Positions 51,701-62,038 of a stretch of DNA of 64,000 nucleotides are shown here, in pieces. This stretch comes from DAOTVC01 sp034437215 (GTDB lineage Bacteria > Chloroflexota > Anaerolineae > B4-G1 > SLSP01). Numbering within the stretch: position 1 is the first letter of the stretch; every line of letters begins with the position of its first letter. The stretch is taken from the NCBI GenBank assembly GCA_034437215.1, contig DAOTVC010000106.1, positions 30,729-94,728 of the forward strand. Reading direction: 5' to 3'. Both the position numbers and the translations under genes were made by a program. The notes below the pieces were generated by a model. The model was not told where the DNA came from. It was given only the letters and a program-made list of their open reading frames with translations, and did no database searches.

Positions 51701-52012
51701 AGCGACCACGGAATCGCCTGGGGGGTGACGCAGGCACTGGACGTCGACGAGGTACTCACTTTGACGGTGGGCGGACCCTACTACAGCGCCGCCTACTCGG
51801 ACTTCGTGGGCCTGACCACCGGCGACACGGTCTACGCCCAGGTCGATTCGGCCTACGAGGGTCGCGTCTACGGTGGTGTGCAGGAGCTGCACGAGATTCT
51901 GGGCCAACCCTACAACAACGTCTTCGGTCCTGTGATTCTCTCTGCTCAGGTGGAGAGGACGCCCGGGCCACAGAGCCAGGGCCTCAGATGGGCAGTACTA
52001 CCCCCTCGCTGA
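48758..52012 (+). CDS. Large secreted protein: toroid-like domain, right-handed beta-helix, Ig-like and CARDB-like domains
   Basis: 1084 residues with ATG 48758 after TAGGAGG. A signal helix (LILSLLLLTVLVTG) is followed by a helical region with prenyltransferase-like repeats (ADWLLAQQDASGGYPWTPGG; AFAVLALHAQ; GAGFLRALQQSSGQFLGYPGG), about residues 80-400. Next come a parallel beta-helix (about 410-810: VYVDDDWATG entry motif, repeated NxxxN ladders such as VSNNLFEDCSYQGAQI, closing NNWWGCNEGPSN), an Ig-like stretch, the phylum-type motif VKVYLPLILNNYA near 920, and a CARDB-like C-terminal domain. It is probably anchored or released at the cell surface and may bind or cleave polysaccharide; no catalytic residues are assigned. 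Confidence 0.78.
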   Translation: MLNYLQVGLFSPPRGDRRLGNLILSLLLLTVLVTGRGPVPMRAGTVYSTPSGPQGRSATPFPGSPAETVTAHSTLMLPAVPGTPGISGAADWLLAQQDASGGYPWTPGGSVTTNTQGPSARGALWAYQHTTDPSYLTSALATGDYLVPVYPRTYGDGDPRFAAHDPLFLEELSEVSGDTDYAAFVQTYFWDLLSAGTYGAANDMDAAEFGAYIVDARDGQGYVALSPWDLSATAIAAHLAGETTIRDALMGAILEGLNRTGAGDTFDVLGLAGAVWAAAATGTELDPTSGAYAADDSTADLAARLAGWQQPVGSDIDGAWLWNATVDPTDSTNADLQSTAFAVLALHAQDPVLYADNIARGAGFLRALQQSSGQFLGYPGGDPNDNGGVEVHAEALTALVTVAPDVVYVDDDWATGLDWSGDPDGTGPATAFGYDAFATVSNGIDGVAPAGTVHVAAGIYSEAVTVDKALTLLGAQAGIEPVAGGRPGGESTIMSDYALTLRADNVEVNGFEVADFRYGINVQGPADATRESVVVSHNYLHSTTAWVGILVGEDNGGGVDAPGTGYFRDVLLTRNRVSVSASAGSDPYALSAVGFTSGFTDSVTFENVELSHNDLQNLDDSYGVFCGADPAKFEFLNPLITGNHIHDCSTGMNLYNLINAEVSNNLFEDCSYQGAQINVRGGSVISNTFRNIGPSPYWPYNGSYYPSYGLALWGTQYGPVGSHDVQVVSNNFYYNDFSPQLENGARVLSGSDAGTIEFHYNNFHDGGAAAGAFAVVNYATGVVDTENNWWGCNEGPSNSAECGTYTGTVDADPWLVLDLTANPLSLPPGGTSDLTASLRENSAGQDTSAGGYVPDDITTTFAAAVGSVSPVITGTLQGLALSTYTAPATPGAEIISTTVHNETVTLTLSIAAPTVKVYLPLILNNYATAPDLLVEAVQTGGELAVVIANRGTAPVQEAFWVDLYVNPDSPPTGVNQVWQSLSDHGIAWGVTQALDVDEVLTLTVGGPYYSAAYSDFVGLTTGDTVYAQVDSAYEGRVYGGVQELHEILGQPYNNVFGPVILSAQVERTPGPQSQGLRWAVLPPR

Positions 52013-52044
52013 GCGAGGATAGAGGAATGAAAAGGAGGCATGGA

Positions 52045-52509
52045 ATGCAAGAGCGCAAGCTGAAGTTCGGAATTGGGTTGGGGGTTCTGGTGGGGTTGAT
52101 GCTGCTGGCGAGCTATTCGCTCGTGGTAGCGGCGCCTACGCTGCCGCCGCGCCCCGACCCCACCGCCACAGCCATCGTTGTGCCTGGCGGTGGTGATGCG
52201 GAACCGGGGTCCATCGTCCTACAGGTCGCGGTGCCGGCTGACGAAAGCCGCCCGCCCGCGGATCTCTGGAGTGAGGTGGAGTGGGTGGACGCCCAGGGAG
52301 ACTGGCACGTCGTCGAGGGCTGGCGCGCGCCCCTGGAGAGGGGTTACCGGCGGTCGTGGGGCGTCCTGCCCCGGGACTTCGGGAAGGGCCCCTTTCGCTG
52401 GGCTCTCTACGAGGGATCTGAAGGCGAGCTCTTGGACGTGAGCGCGCCCTTCCATCTCCCCGGGTCACGGAGCGAGAGCGTCGGTTCGGTGATCGCGCTC
52501 CTTCCCTGA
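52045..52509 (+). CDS. Small secreted protein of unknown function
   Basis: 154 residues. The start ATG 52045 has GGAGG 6 nt upstream; an ATG 18 nt earlier overlaps that site and is less likely. It has a signal helix (FGIGLGVLVGLMLLASYSLVVA), a Pro/Thr linker (TLPPRPDPTATAIVVPGGG), then a compact beta-rich domain with many Trp (LWSEVEWVDAQGDWHVVEGW). It follows the beta-helix protein by 32 nt, before a strong terminator, so both are likely co-transcribed. It could be a partner or chaperone of that surface protein. Confidence 0.7.
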   Translation: MQERKLKFGIGLGVLVGLMLLASYSLVVAAPTLPPRPDPTATAIVVPGGGDAEPGSIVLQVAVPADESRPPADLWSEVEWVDAQGDWHVVEGWRAPLERGYRRSWGVLPRDFGKGPFRWALYEGSEGELLDVSAPFHLPGSRSESVGSVIALLP

Positions 52510-52531
52510 ATAACGAGAATCCTTACTCCTC

Positions 52532-52563
52532 ACGAGGACGGTGCGCAGGCGCCGTCCTCGTTT
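52532..52563 (+). terminator. Intrinsic terminator after the surface-protein operon
   Basis: 10-bp outer stem ACGAGGACGG / CCGTCCTCGT (52532-52541, 52552-52561) with a short inner pairing, then TTT. Confidence 0.75.
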
Positions 52564-52657
52564 CGCGTCCTCAGGTGAGAGCCTTCCACGGTAACAGAGC
52601 TGACTTCGCAGGTGGGCAGGTAAGGCAGGCGGAGTATAATGGTGATACCAATATCGC

Positions 52658-52925
52658 TTGGGTGTGTTTCAAAAGTTGGCTCTACTGAAATAACTCTATT
52701 TCACCACGGAGGACACAGAGAACACTGAGAAAATCATGGAGATTCTTATGAAAGTTAAACCTAAAGTGCATTTCGTAGAGTTTAACATCAAAAAATCTCC
52801 GTGGTCTCCGTGGTAAGAGATCTTTTTTCAGCGGAGTCAAAGTTATGAGCTATCATGGCTGAAACGTCAGGCGTGAAACGGAGGGCTTCACGCTTTACGC
52901 TTCACGTTTCACGCTGCGGTTCACT
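52658..52925. mobile_element. Truncated, interrupted copy of the MITE-like element, with a nested repeat
   Basis: The left end TTGGGTGTGTTTCAA (52658-52672) equals the left end of the 124-bp element at 59467. After an interruption, the body resumes with GAGCTATC...GCTGAAACGT and the GTGAAAC/GTTTCAC words (52848-52914). The right terminal repeat is missing. The interruption (about 52672-52845) is itself bounded by inverted CCACGGAG / CTCCGTGG arms (near 52703 and 52800) and is AT-rich. No gene is seen in 52565-52954. Confidence 0.7.
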
Positions 52926-52954
52926 TCTCACTGTTACTTTTTAGGAGGCCTTGC

Positions 52955-54106
52955 ATGGACTACGACTTCGACCGCGTCGTTCCCCGGCGACAGACCGAGA
53001 GCATCAAGTGGAACTGGTGCGAGGAGGACGAGCTGCCCATGTGGGTGGCGGACATGGACTTCCGCTCCCCCAAAGCGGTGATCGAGGCGCTCCACGCCCG
53101 CGTCGAGCACGGGGTCTTCGGTTACGGGCAGTGCAGCGACGACCTGCGCCGGGCCATCGTCGAGCGCCTTGAACGCCTCTACGCCTGGTCGGTAGCGCCC
53201 GAGGCCCTCGTCTTCCTGCCCGGCGTCGTCCCTGGCTTCAACATGGCGGCCCAGGCCTTCTGCCAACCCGGCGACGGCCTGCTGGTGCAGACGCCCGTCT
53301 ATCCGCCCATGCTGCACGCGGCGGAGAACGCCGACCTCATCTCCCGCGAGATGGAGCTGACCCGGAGGGCGGACGGGGAGTACAAGATCGATCTCGACCG
53401 CTTCGCGACGCTCGCTCGGGAGAGCCGTATCTTCCTGCTCTGCAACCCCCATAACCCGGTGGGGCGGGTCTTCCGCCGCACGGAGCTGGAGCGCATGGCG
53501 GAGGTCTGCCTGCGCCACGACGTCGTTATCTGCTCCGACGAGATCCACTGCGATCTGATCTTCAGCGGCTACGAGCACCTGCCCATCGCCGCCCTGGCTC
53601 CCGAGATCGAGGCGCGGACCGTCACCCTCATGGCGCCCAGTAAGACCTTCAACATCGCCGGTCTCTCCTGCGCCTTCGCCGTCGTTCCCGACGCCGAACT
53701 GCGCGCCCGCTTCAAGGAGGGCCGGCTGGGGCTGGTGGGCCATCCCAACGTCCTCGGTTACACGGCGGCCCTAGCCGCCTACCAGGAGGGCGGACCCTGG
53801 CTGGAGGCGCTGCTGACCTACCTGGAGGCCAACCGTGACTTCACCCACGAGTACGTCGAGGCGGAGCTGCCGGGTATCGACATGGCCTCTCCCGAGGGGA
53901 CCTACCTGGCGTGGCTGGACTGCCGGAACGCGGAGATTCCCGGCAATCCCTACGACTTCTTCCGCGAGGAGGCCCGCGTCATGCTCAACGACGGGGCCGC
54001 CTTTGGCCCCGGGGGGCAGGGCTTTGTGCGCCTGAACTTCGGCACACCCCGCGCTCTCCTGGAGGAGGGGCTGGGCCGGATGCGCCAGGCGCTCCTGGAA
54101 TTGTAG
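52955..54106 (+). CDS. patB: PatB/MalY-type PLP-dependent C-S lyase/aminotransferase
   Basis: 383 residues, normal for the MalY/PatB family, which cleave cystathionine or cysteine conjugates. Start MDYDFDRVVPRRQTESIKWN and ELPMWVADMDF are family hallmarks. The PLP lysine is K230 in APSKTFNIAGLSCAF, and LLCNPHNPVGRVF and SDEIHCDLIF give the cofactor-contacting Asn and Asp/Tyr regions. AGGAGG lies before ATG 52955. No methionine-pathway gene is adjacent, so the physiological substrate (cystathionine versus other beta-substituted amino acids) is open. Confidence 0.92.
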   Translation: MDYDFDRVVPRRQTESIKWNWCEEDELPMWVADMDFRSPKAVIEALHARVEHGVFGYGQCSDDLRRAIVERLERLYAWSVAPEALVFLPGVVPGFNMAAQAFCQPGDGLLVQTPVYPPMLHAAENADLISREMELTRRADGEYKIDLDRFATLARESRIFLLCNPHNPVGRVFRRTELERMAEVCLRHDVVICSDEIHCDLIFSGYEHLPIAALAPEIEARTVTLMAPSKTFNIAGLSCAFAVVPDAELRARFKEGRLGLVGHPNVLGYTAALAAYQEGGPWLEALLTYLEANRDFTHEYVEAELPGIDMASPEGTYLAWLDCRNAEIPGNPYDFFREEARVMLNDGAAFGPGGQGFVRLNFGTPRALLEEGLGRMRQALLEL

Positions 54107-54140
54107 GAACCGTTCTCACGATGGCTCTTTTTGGTATACC

Positions 54141-54215
54141 GTATTGCGTATTCCGTATTGCGTACTGTGTGTCTGGTGAACAGCGCGACTACGCGACTAT
54201 CTGACTGCCCGACTA
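54141..54215 (+). repeat. GTATTGC heptamer array followed by a GCGACTAT octamer array
   Basis: 54141-54175 is a run of 7-nt words (GTATTGC, GTATTCC, GTATTGC, ...). 54184-54215 is a run of four 8-nt words of the GCGACTAT type. Together they fill almost the whole 126-nt gap between patB and the M20 peptidase gene, leaving only the ribosome site TTGGAGGTG. Confidence 0.75.
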
Positions 54216-54232
54216 TCTTTTGGAGGTGACCA

Positions 54233-55612
54233 ATGAAGGCAATTGAGTACACTCGATCGAGAAAATCGCGTTTTCTAGCCGAATTGAAGGACTTCCTGCG
54301 CATTCCCAGCGTCAGCACCCAGGTGCAGCACCGGGAGGACGTGGTGCGAGCGGCGGAGTGGCTGCGGGACCGACTCCTCGAGGCGGGCTTCCCGCGCGCC
54401 GAGGTCATGTCCACCCAGGGCCATCCCGTCGTCTACGCCGAGTGGCTGGAGGCGGGCGAGGAGGCGCCCACGGTGCTCCTCTACGGGCACTATGACGTCC
54501 AGCCCCCTGATCCTGTCGACCTCTGGCGGACGCCGCCCTTCGAGCCGACGGAGGTGGGGGACGACCTCTATGCGCGCGGCGTCTCCGACGACAAGGGGCA
54601 GCTCTACGCTCACGTCAAGGCCGTCGAGGCCTTCAAGGAGACGGCGGGGCACCCGCCCGTCAACCTGAAGTGCATCTTCGAGGGGGAGGAGGAGATCGGC
54701 AGCCCCAGCCTCAACCCCTTCATCGAGACCCACCAGGAGCTCCTCGCCGCCGACGTGGCCCTCATCTCCGACTCCCACATCCTGGGCAAGGAGCTCCCCT
54801 CCATCATCTACGCCCTGCGGGGGTTGGCCTATCTCGAGGTCGAGGTGACCGGTCCGGCCCACGACCTGCACTCAGGCATCTTCGGCGGGGCGGTGCTCAA
54901 TCCCATCAATGCTCTCTGCAAGATGATCGCCGGCCTCCACGACGATGCGGGCCGGATCACCGTCCCCGGCTTCTACGACAACGTCCGCGCCCTGACGCCC
55001 GAGGAGCGCGAGGCCCTCTCTGAGATCCCCTTCGAGCGGGAGGGGTGGCTGCGGGAGGCGTCCGTGACCCGGGAGTGGGGCGAGCAGGGGTACACCATCA
55101 TCGAGCGGACGAGCGCCCGCCCGACCCTGGACGTCAATGGCATCTGGGGGGGCTACACGGAGCCGGGAGCCAAGACGGTGCTGCCCAGCAAGGCTCACGC
55201 CAAGATCTCCATGCGGCTGGTGCCCGATCAGAGACCCGAGCGGATCAGCGAGGTCGTCACCCGTCACCTCGAGAGCATCGCCCCGGCGGGCGTCAGCGTG
55301 GAGGTGCAGGATCTCCACGGCGGTGAGGGGGCCATCGTCGATCGCGACAGCCCCGCCATGCGGGCCGCCGTCGAGGCCTACACCGCGACCTTCGGGCGGC
55401 AGCCCGTCTTCACCCGCGAGGGGGGCTCCATCCCCGTCGTCGCGGCCTTCCAACGCACCCTTGGAATCGAGACTATCCTCATGGGCTTCGGCCTGCCCGA
55501 CGACAACCTCCACGCTCCCAACGAGAAGTTTCACCTCCCGATGTTCTACCGGGCCATCGAGACGGCGATTCATTTCTACGAGAAGCTGGCCGAGAGGGAG
55601 GTGGTCTCATGA
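54233..55612 (+). CDS. M20-family dipeptidase/metallopeptidase
   Basis: 459 residues, typical of M20 dipeptidases (CNDP/PepV-like). Metal-site motifs: [13 protein letters not shown] (H86, D88), [14 protein letters not shown] with bridging D119, [13 protein letters not shown] with the catalytic Glu pair, and a terminal His in [17 protein letters not shown]. The lid/dimerisation domain begins near [21 protein letters not shown]. It should cleave dipeptides in the cytoplasm. TTGGAGGTG precedes ATG. Its stop overlaps the galE start by ATGA. Confidence 0.93.
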   Translation: MKAIEYTRSRKSRFLAELKDFLRIPSVSTQVQHREDVVRAAEWLRDRLLEAGFPRAEVMSTQGHPVVYAEWLEAGEEAPTVLLYGHYDVQPPDPVDLWRTPPFEPTEVGDDLYARGVSDDKGQLYAHVKAVEAFKETAGHPPVNLKCIFEGEEEIGSPSLNPFIETHQELLAADVALISDSHILGKELPSIIYALRGLAYLEVEVTGPAHDLHSGIFGGAVLNPINALCKMIAGLHDDAGRITVPGFYDNVRALTPEEREALSEIPFEREGWLREASVTREWGEQGYTIIERTSARPTLDVNGIWGGYTEPGAKTVLPSKAHAKISMRLVPDQRPERISEVVTRHLESIAPAGVSVEVQDLHGGEGAIVDRDSPAMRAAVEAYTATFGRQPVFTREGGSIPVVAAFQRTLGIETILMGFGLPDDNLHAPNEKFHLPMFYRAIETAIHFYEKLAEREVVS

Positions 55613-56589
55613 AGGTCCTGGTGACCGGTGGGGCAGGCTATATCGGCAGTGTCGTGACAGAAGAGCTGATCGAGGCGGGGGACGAGGTCGTCGTGCTGGA
55701 CAACCTCTCCCAGGGCCATCGCGCCGCCGTTCATCCCGACGCGATCTTCGCCTACGGCGATCTGGCGGATCAGCGCTTCGTCAACCGCGTCTTCGACGAG
55801 CATCAACCCGAGGCGGTGATGCACTTTGCCTCGCACACCCTGGTGGGAGAGTCGATGGTGGAGCCCTTCAAGTACCTGGGGGACAATGTCACTCACGCCT
55901 TGAACCTCCTGCGGAGCGTGATCTACCACGACGTCCGGCGCTTCATCCTCTCCTCCACCGCCAACCTCTTCGACGAGCCCGAGGAGATCCCCATCACCGA
56001 GGACGAGCGCATCGTGCCGGGCAGCCCCTACGGGGAGTCCAAGCAGATCCTCGAGCGCTACCTCCACTGGCTGGACCGCATCTACGACCTCCGCTACGCG
56101 GCGCTGCGCTACTTCAACGCCGCGGGCGCGACGCCGACGCGGGGGGAGGACCACGATCCCGAGACCCACCTCATCCCCTTGGTGCTGCAGGTGCCGCTGG
56201 GACAGCGGGAGAAGATCCAGATCTACGGTGACGACTATCCGACGCGCGACGGGACCTGCGTCCGGGACTACGTCCACGTCCTCGACCTGGCTCAGGCCCA
56301 CATCTTGGCCCTCCGCGCGCTGGACGAGGGGAGCCGTACCTACAACCTCGGAAACGGCGAGGGCTTCACCGTCAAGGAGGTCGTCGAGACGGCGCGGGAG
56401 GTGACCGGACACCCCATCCCCGCCGAGGTGACCGCCCGGCGCCCCGGTGATCCGCCCGTGCTCATCGCCGGCAGCGAGCGCATTCGGGAGGAGCTGGGCT
56501 GGGAGCCCCGCTATCCAGAGCTGCGAGAGATCATCGCGAGCGCCTGGGAGTGGCACCAGGCCCATCCCCAGGGCTACGGGGGAAGATGA
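55609..56589 (+). CDS. galE: UDP-glucose 4-epimerase GalE (extended SDR)
   Basis: 326 residues. Interconverts UDP-glucose and UDP-galactose (or the N-acetyl forms). It has the NAD loop [42 protein letters not shown], catalytic Y141-G-E-S-K145, RYFNAAGA and the typical [25 protein letters not shown]. The usual SSAAxYG reads SSTANLF. Start overlaps the M20 gene stop by 4 nt, coupling the two although their functions are unrelated; a terminator follows. Confidence 0.95.
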   Translation: MKVLVTGGAGYIGSVVTEELIEAGDEVVVLDNLSQGHRAAVHPDAIFAYGDLADQRFVNRVFDEHQPEAVMHFASHTLVGESMVEPFKYLGDNVTHALNLLRSVIYHDVRRFILSSTANLFDEPEEIPITEDERIVPGSPYGESKQILERYLHWLDRIYDLRYAALRYFNAAGATPTRGEDHDPETHLIPLVLQVPLGQREKIQIYGDDYPTRDGTCVRDYVHVLDLAQAHILALRALDEGSRTYNLGNGEGFTVKEVVETAREVTGHPIPAEVTARRPGDPPVLIAGSERIREELGWEPRYPELREIIASAWEWHQAHPQGYGGR

Positions 56590-56594
56590 GCATC

Positions 56595-56628
56595 ACGGCC
56601 CTGCTCGCGGAGCGGGGCCGTTTCTTGT
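56595..56628 (+). terminator. Intrinsic terminator after galE
   Basis: 12-bp stem with one G-U pair (56595-56606 with 56610-56621), 3-nt loop, then TTCTTGTT. Confidence 0.85.
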
Positions 56629-56668
56629 TGGAGGGACCCCTCCATTTCCCACAGAGCCAACTCGTTGC

Positions 56669-56674
56669 TATAAT
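56669..56674 (+). promoter_or_regulatory. Extended -10 element upstream of korAB
   Basis: TGCTATAAT with a perfect -10 hexamer between the galE terminator and korA. It would give a leader of about 150 nt. No clear -35 is seen. Confidence 0.55.
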
Positions 56675-56829
56675 AAGCATAGGGTAATCGTAAGAAGGTA
56701 GGGTAACCGTCGTACTGTCACTGTTCTGTCGTGCACCGGCGTTCATAAGCTCCCTCTCAACACCTTTGTGGACTGCTCTCGAGAGCGTCGGGCGCATCCG
56801 TCGGACTATTCCCAAGAAAGGAGAGTTTC

Positions 56830-58581
56830 ATGCTCGAGAACGAGATAACCATCATGATTGCCGGCGAGGCGGGGATGGGGGTGGAGTCGAGCGGCGTGGG
56901 CTTCTGCCGCGCCCTGACCCGGGGCGGGCGCTACGTCTTCGGCTATCCCAGCTTCTACTCCCGCATCCGCGGCGGTCACAACTACTTCACTATCCGCACG
57001 GCCCTCGAACCCGTCCACGCCCTGGGTGAGGAGGGGATCGATCTCCTCCTGGCGCTGGACCTGCAGAGCATCCGCGAGCACGTCGACGAGATGGTTGAAG
57101 GTGGGGCCATCGTCTACGACTCCAAGGACGAGCTTCCCGAGGATCTCAAGCGGGAGGGCGTCACCTTCATCCCCATGGCGCTGACCGAGGAGGCGGGGGC
57201 GGCAGGCGCCGTCATCATGCGGAACACGATGGCCCTGGGCGCTGCCGCCGAGATTATCGGCTTCGACGTCGTCTACGACGAGGAGATCATCCGCCAGAAC
57301 TTCGCCGCGAAGGGCGAGAAGATCGTACAGGCCAACCTCAAGGTGCACGCCGGCGGCGTTCGTGCTGCAGCAGCCTTCGCCGAGGACTTCCCTTACCGGA
57401 TGGGCGAGTCTCCGGAGGACGTGCCCGAACGCCTGCTCGTCAATGGGAGCCAGGCCTTCGGTATGGGTGCCCTGGCGGGGGGCTGCCGTTTCGTCTCCGG
57501 CTACCCCATGACCCCCGGTTCGCCGGTTCTCCAGTGGCTCACTCTCCACTCGGAGCGCTTCAACGTCGTTTCCAAACACGCTGAGGACGAGATTGCTGCC
57601 ATCTGCATGGCGATCGGGGCCGGCGTGATGGGGGCGCGGGCCCTGGTGCCCACCTCCGGGGGCGGCTTTGCCCTCATGGTGGAGGCGATGGGGCTGGCGG
57701 GTATCACCGAGACGCCCGTCGTTATCTACAACGCCCAGCGCCCCGGCCCGGCGACGGGTCTGGCCACGCGCACAGAGCAGGCGGACCTGCTCTTCATGCT
57801 GCACGCGCCGCAGGGCGAGTTCCCGCGCATGATGTGCGCGCCGGGCACCCACGAGGAGGCCTTCAAGGTGGGGTGGCAGGTCTTCAACTGGGCCGAGCGC
57901 TACCAGACGCCCATCCTGGTGCTCGGCGACCAGTATCTCGCCGACAGCTTCAAGACCCTCGAGAAGGATGCGTTTGATTTCGACGCCGTGGAGATCGACC
58001 GGGGCGAGCTCCTGACGGCGGAGGATTTGGAGGCCTACGGGGAGGAGGAGCGCTACCTGCGCTACAAGATCACCGAGTCGGGTATCTCCCCCCGCGCGCT
58101 CCCCGGTCATCCCAATGCCATCTGGGTGACGACGGGTAATGAGCACTGGGAGGACGGGGCCATCACCGAGGAGCCCGAGATGCGGGTGGCGCAGGTGGAG
58201 AAGCGCTTCCGCAAGCAGGAGGGCATGCGCGAGGAGATCCCCGCGCCGACGACTTATGGTCCCGAGGGGGCCGCGATTACCCTCGTCTGCTGGGGCTCCC
58301 TCTTCGGACCCGTGCGGGAGGCGGTGGACCGGCTCAACGCCGCCCAGGAGGGGCGGGCGAACCTGCTCCACTTCTGCGGGCTGGAGCCCTTCCCGCCCGG
58401 TGCGGAGGCGCTGCTGCGGGCGGCCAACCGGCTCATCGCCGTGGAACAGAACTTCACGGGGCAGCTGGAGACGCTCATCCAGGCCCGCACCGGCATTTCC
58501 ATGGACGGCAGGATTCGCAAGTACGACGGTCGGCCTGTGCGTCCCCCGTACATCGTCGAGCAGCTTTCGGAGGAGGTGTAA
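56830..58581 (+). CDS. korA: 2-oxoacid:ferredoxin oxidoreductase, fused gamma-alpha subunit
   Basis: 583 residues. With KorB it oxidatively decarboxylates a 2-oxoacid to the acyl-CoA using ferredoxin. The N-terminal gamma domain (about 1-185) has IMIAGEAGMGVESSGVGFCRAL and YPSFYSRIRGGHNYF. The alpha domain has VNGSQAFGMGALAGGCRFVSGYPMTPGSP near 200-230 (usual YPITP is YPMTP), HAEDEIAAICMAIGAGVMGARALVPTSGGGF-type TPP/oxoacid contacts, and a C-terminal domain IAVEQNFTGQLETLI. AAAGGAG precedes the ATG. It is 2 nt upstream of korB. The preferred oxoacid (2-oxoglutarate, pyruvate or branched) is not proven. Confidence 0.93.
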   Translation: MLENEITIMIAGEAGMGVESSGVGFCRALTRGGRYVFGYPSFYSRIRGGHNYFTIRTALEPVHALGEEGIDLLLALDLQSIREHVDEMVEGGAIVYDSKDELPEDLKREGVTFIPMALTEEAGAAGAVIMRNTMALGAAAEIIGFDVVYDEEIIRQNFAAKGEKIVQANLKVHAGGVRAAAAFAEDFPYRMGESPEDVPERLLVNGSQAFGMGALAGGCRFVSGYPMTPGSPVLQWLTLHSERFNVVSKHAEDEIAAICMAIGAGVMGARALVPTSGGGFALMVEAMGLAGITETPVVIYNAQRPGPATGLATRTEQADLLFMLHAPQGEFPRMMCAPGTHEEAFKVGWQVFNWAERYQTPILVLGDQYLADSFKTLEKDAFDFDAVEIDRGELLTAEDLEAYGEEERYLRYKITESGISPRALPGHPNAIWVTTGNEHWEDGAITEEPEMRVAQVEKRFRKQEGMREEIPAPTTYGPEGAAITLVCWGSLFGPVREAVDRLNAAQEGRANLLHFCGLEPFPPGAEALLRAANRLIAVEQNFTGQLETLIQARTGISMDGRIRKYDGRPVRPPYIVEQLSEEV

Positions 58582-58583
58582 CC

Positions 58584-59456
58584 ATGGCTAAGAGTTCAGA
58601 CTACAAGAGCGGACACGTCATCACCTGGTGCCCCGGTTGCGGTAACTTTGCCATTCTCAACGCCGTGAAGCGGGCCCTCCAAGACCGGGGGATCGCGCCC
58701 CACGAGATCATCGTCGCCACGGGCATCGGCTGCGGGAGCAAGCTGCACCACTACATGACCATCAACGGCATCCACACCCTCCACGGGCGCCCCGTGCCTG
58801 TCGCGCAGGGGGCCAAGTTGGCCAATCATGCCATGAAGGTGGCGGTCATTCACGGTGACGGCGACGGCTACGGTGAGGGGCTGGGCCACTTCGCCCACGT
58901 CACCCGCCGCAACCCCGGCATCACGGAGATCGTGCAGAACAACAAGATCTACGGGCTGACGAAGGGCCAGTACTCGCCGACCAGTGACCGTGGCAAGCGC
59001 ACGCCTACCTCTCCCGAAGGGGTGATCGAGTATGGCGTGCAGCCGCTGGCTCTGGCCATCACCCACGGTGCGACCTTCGTCGCCCGCGGTTACTCCGGCG
59101 ATCTCAAAGAGCTCCAGTGGCTCATCGGGGAGGCGATGGAGCACCACGGCTACGCCCTGGTGGACGTGCTGCAGCCCTGCGTCACCTTCAACAGCGAGCG
59201 GGCCTACGACTTCTACAACGAACGGGTCTACAAGCTGGAGGACGAGGAGGGCTATGACCCCGCCGACCGTGCCGCGGCGTGGCAGAAGGCTCAGGAGTGG
59301 GGCGAGCGCATCCCCACGGGCATCTTCTACCGTGTCGATCCCATCCCCACCTACGAAGATCAGCTTCCGGCCCTGAAGGAGCGGCCGCTCGTCGAGCAGC
59401 CGCTGGAGAAGCTCACGGCGGAGGAGATCGAGCTCCTGCTGGACGAACTGCGCTAG
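58584..59456 (+). CDS. korB: 2-oxoacid:ferredoxin oxidoreductase beta subunit
   Basis: 290 residues. It carries thiamine diphosphate and a 4Fe-4S cluster: TWCPGCGNFAILNAVKRAL supplies the first cluster cysteines, ATGIGCGSKL the third, and LQPCVTFN the fourth. The TPP/Mg motif reads GDGDGYGEGLGHF (commonly GDGDxxxIG), followed by QNNKIYGLTKGQYSPTS. GAGGAGGTG precedes ATG 58584. A stand-alone ferredoxin gene is not in the window. A hairpin terminator lies at 59607. Confidence 0.95.
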   Translation: MAKSSDYKSGHVITWCPGCGNFAILNAVKRALQDRGIAPHEIIVATGIGCGSKLHHYMTINGIHTLHGRPVPVAQGAKLANHAMKVAVIHGDGDGYGEGLGHFAHVTRRNPGITEIVQNNKIYGLTKGQYSPTSDRGKRTPTSPEGVIEYGVQPLALAITHGATFVARGYSGDLKELQWLIGEAMEHHGYALVDVLQPCVTFNSERAYDFYNERVYKLEDEEGYDPADRAAAWQKAQEWGERIPTGIFYRVDPIPTYEDQLPALKERPLVEQPLEKLTAEEIELLLDELR

Positions 59457-59466
59457 CCAAATTCAG

Positions 59467-59590
59467 TTGGGTGTGTTTCAATCCAGTTGTGAGCTATCCG
59501 TAGCTGAAACGTAAAGCGTGAAACGTGAGGGCCTCACGGTTTACGTTTCACGTTTCACGCCTCGGTTTAACTCAAGTGAAACACACCCAA
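59467..59590. mobile_element. 124-bp MITE-like element with 14-bp TIRs and 5-bp target duplication
   Basis: Perfect 14-bp terminal inverted repeats (TTGGGTGTGTTTCA at 59467-59480 and its complement at 59577-59590) are flanked by the direct repeat TTCAG (59462-59466 and 59591-59595). The interior (59500-59560) is a second palindrome built from GTGAAAC and GTTTCAC words. There is no coding capacity. A damaged relative lies at 52658-52925. Confidence 0.8.
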
Positions 59591-59606
59591 TTCAGTTCAC
59601 CCTCTC

Positions 59607-59648
59607 GGCGCAACGTTCTCCCTCCTTGCGGGGGGAGAGCGTTGCGCC
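59607..59648 (+). terminator. Intrinsic terminator of korAB
   Basis: Stem GGCGCAACG.TCTCCC / GGGAGA.CGTTGCGCC (59607-59622 with 59632-59648) with one mismatch, then TCTTGTT. The inserted MITE-like element separates it from the korB stop. Confidence 0.75.
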
Positions 59649-59681
59649 TCTTGTTGGGTTGGGACTCGCGGTGGATGTCAG

Positions 59682-59787
59682 GCAAGATGCCTGTTCTAGA
59701 TTCGCGAGCGCTCCTAACCCAGGGCGCCGGATGCTCCCGATAGGTCTCCGGCACAGCAAGATGCCTGTTCTAGATTCGCGAGCGCTC

Positions 59788-59794
<7 letters not shown>
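59682..59794 (+). repeat. Two direct copies of a 39-bp sequence at the end of the S9 peptidase gene
   Basis: Identical 39-bp copies at 59682-59720 and 59756-59794 (both start GCAAGATGCCTGTTCTAGA), 74 bp apart. The second copy contains the stop codon of the peptidase gene. Confidence 0.85.
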
Positions 59795-61938
<2,144 letters not shown>

Positions 61939-61987
61939 GGTCATCCTCCTTGTGTGCGATTGCAATGTGGGTAGTCTATCGCAAGAG

Positions 61988-62028
61988 CGCCAGGACGCCA
62001 GCCCTTTGCGGGATCGGGCGTCCTGGCG
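61988..62028 (-). terminator. Hairpin after the GH13 gene
   Basis: Perfect 12-bp stem CGCCAGGACGCC / GGCGTCCTGGCG (61988-61999, 62017-62028) with a 17-nt loop, between the GH13 stop and the peptidase start. The T-run is weak (CTCTTGC), so read-through into the peptidase gene is possible. Confidence 0.6.
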
Positions 62029-62038
62029 GAAGCCGGGG

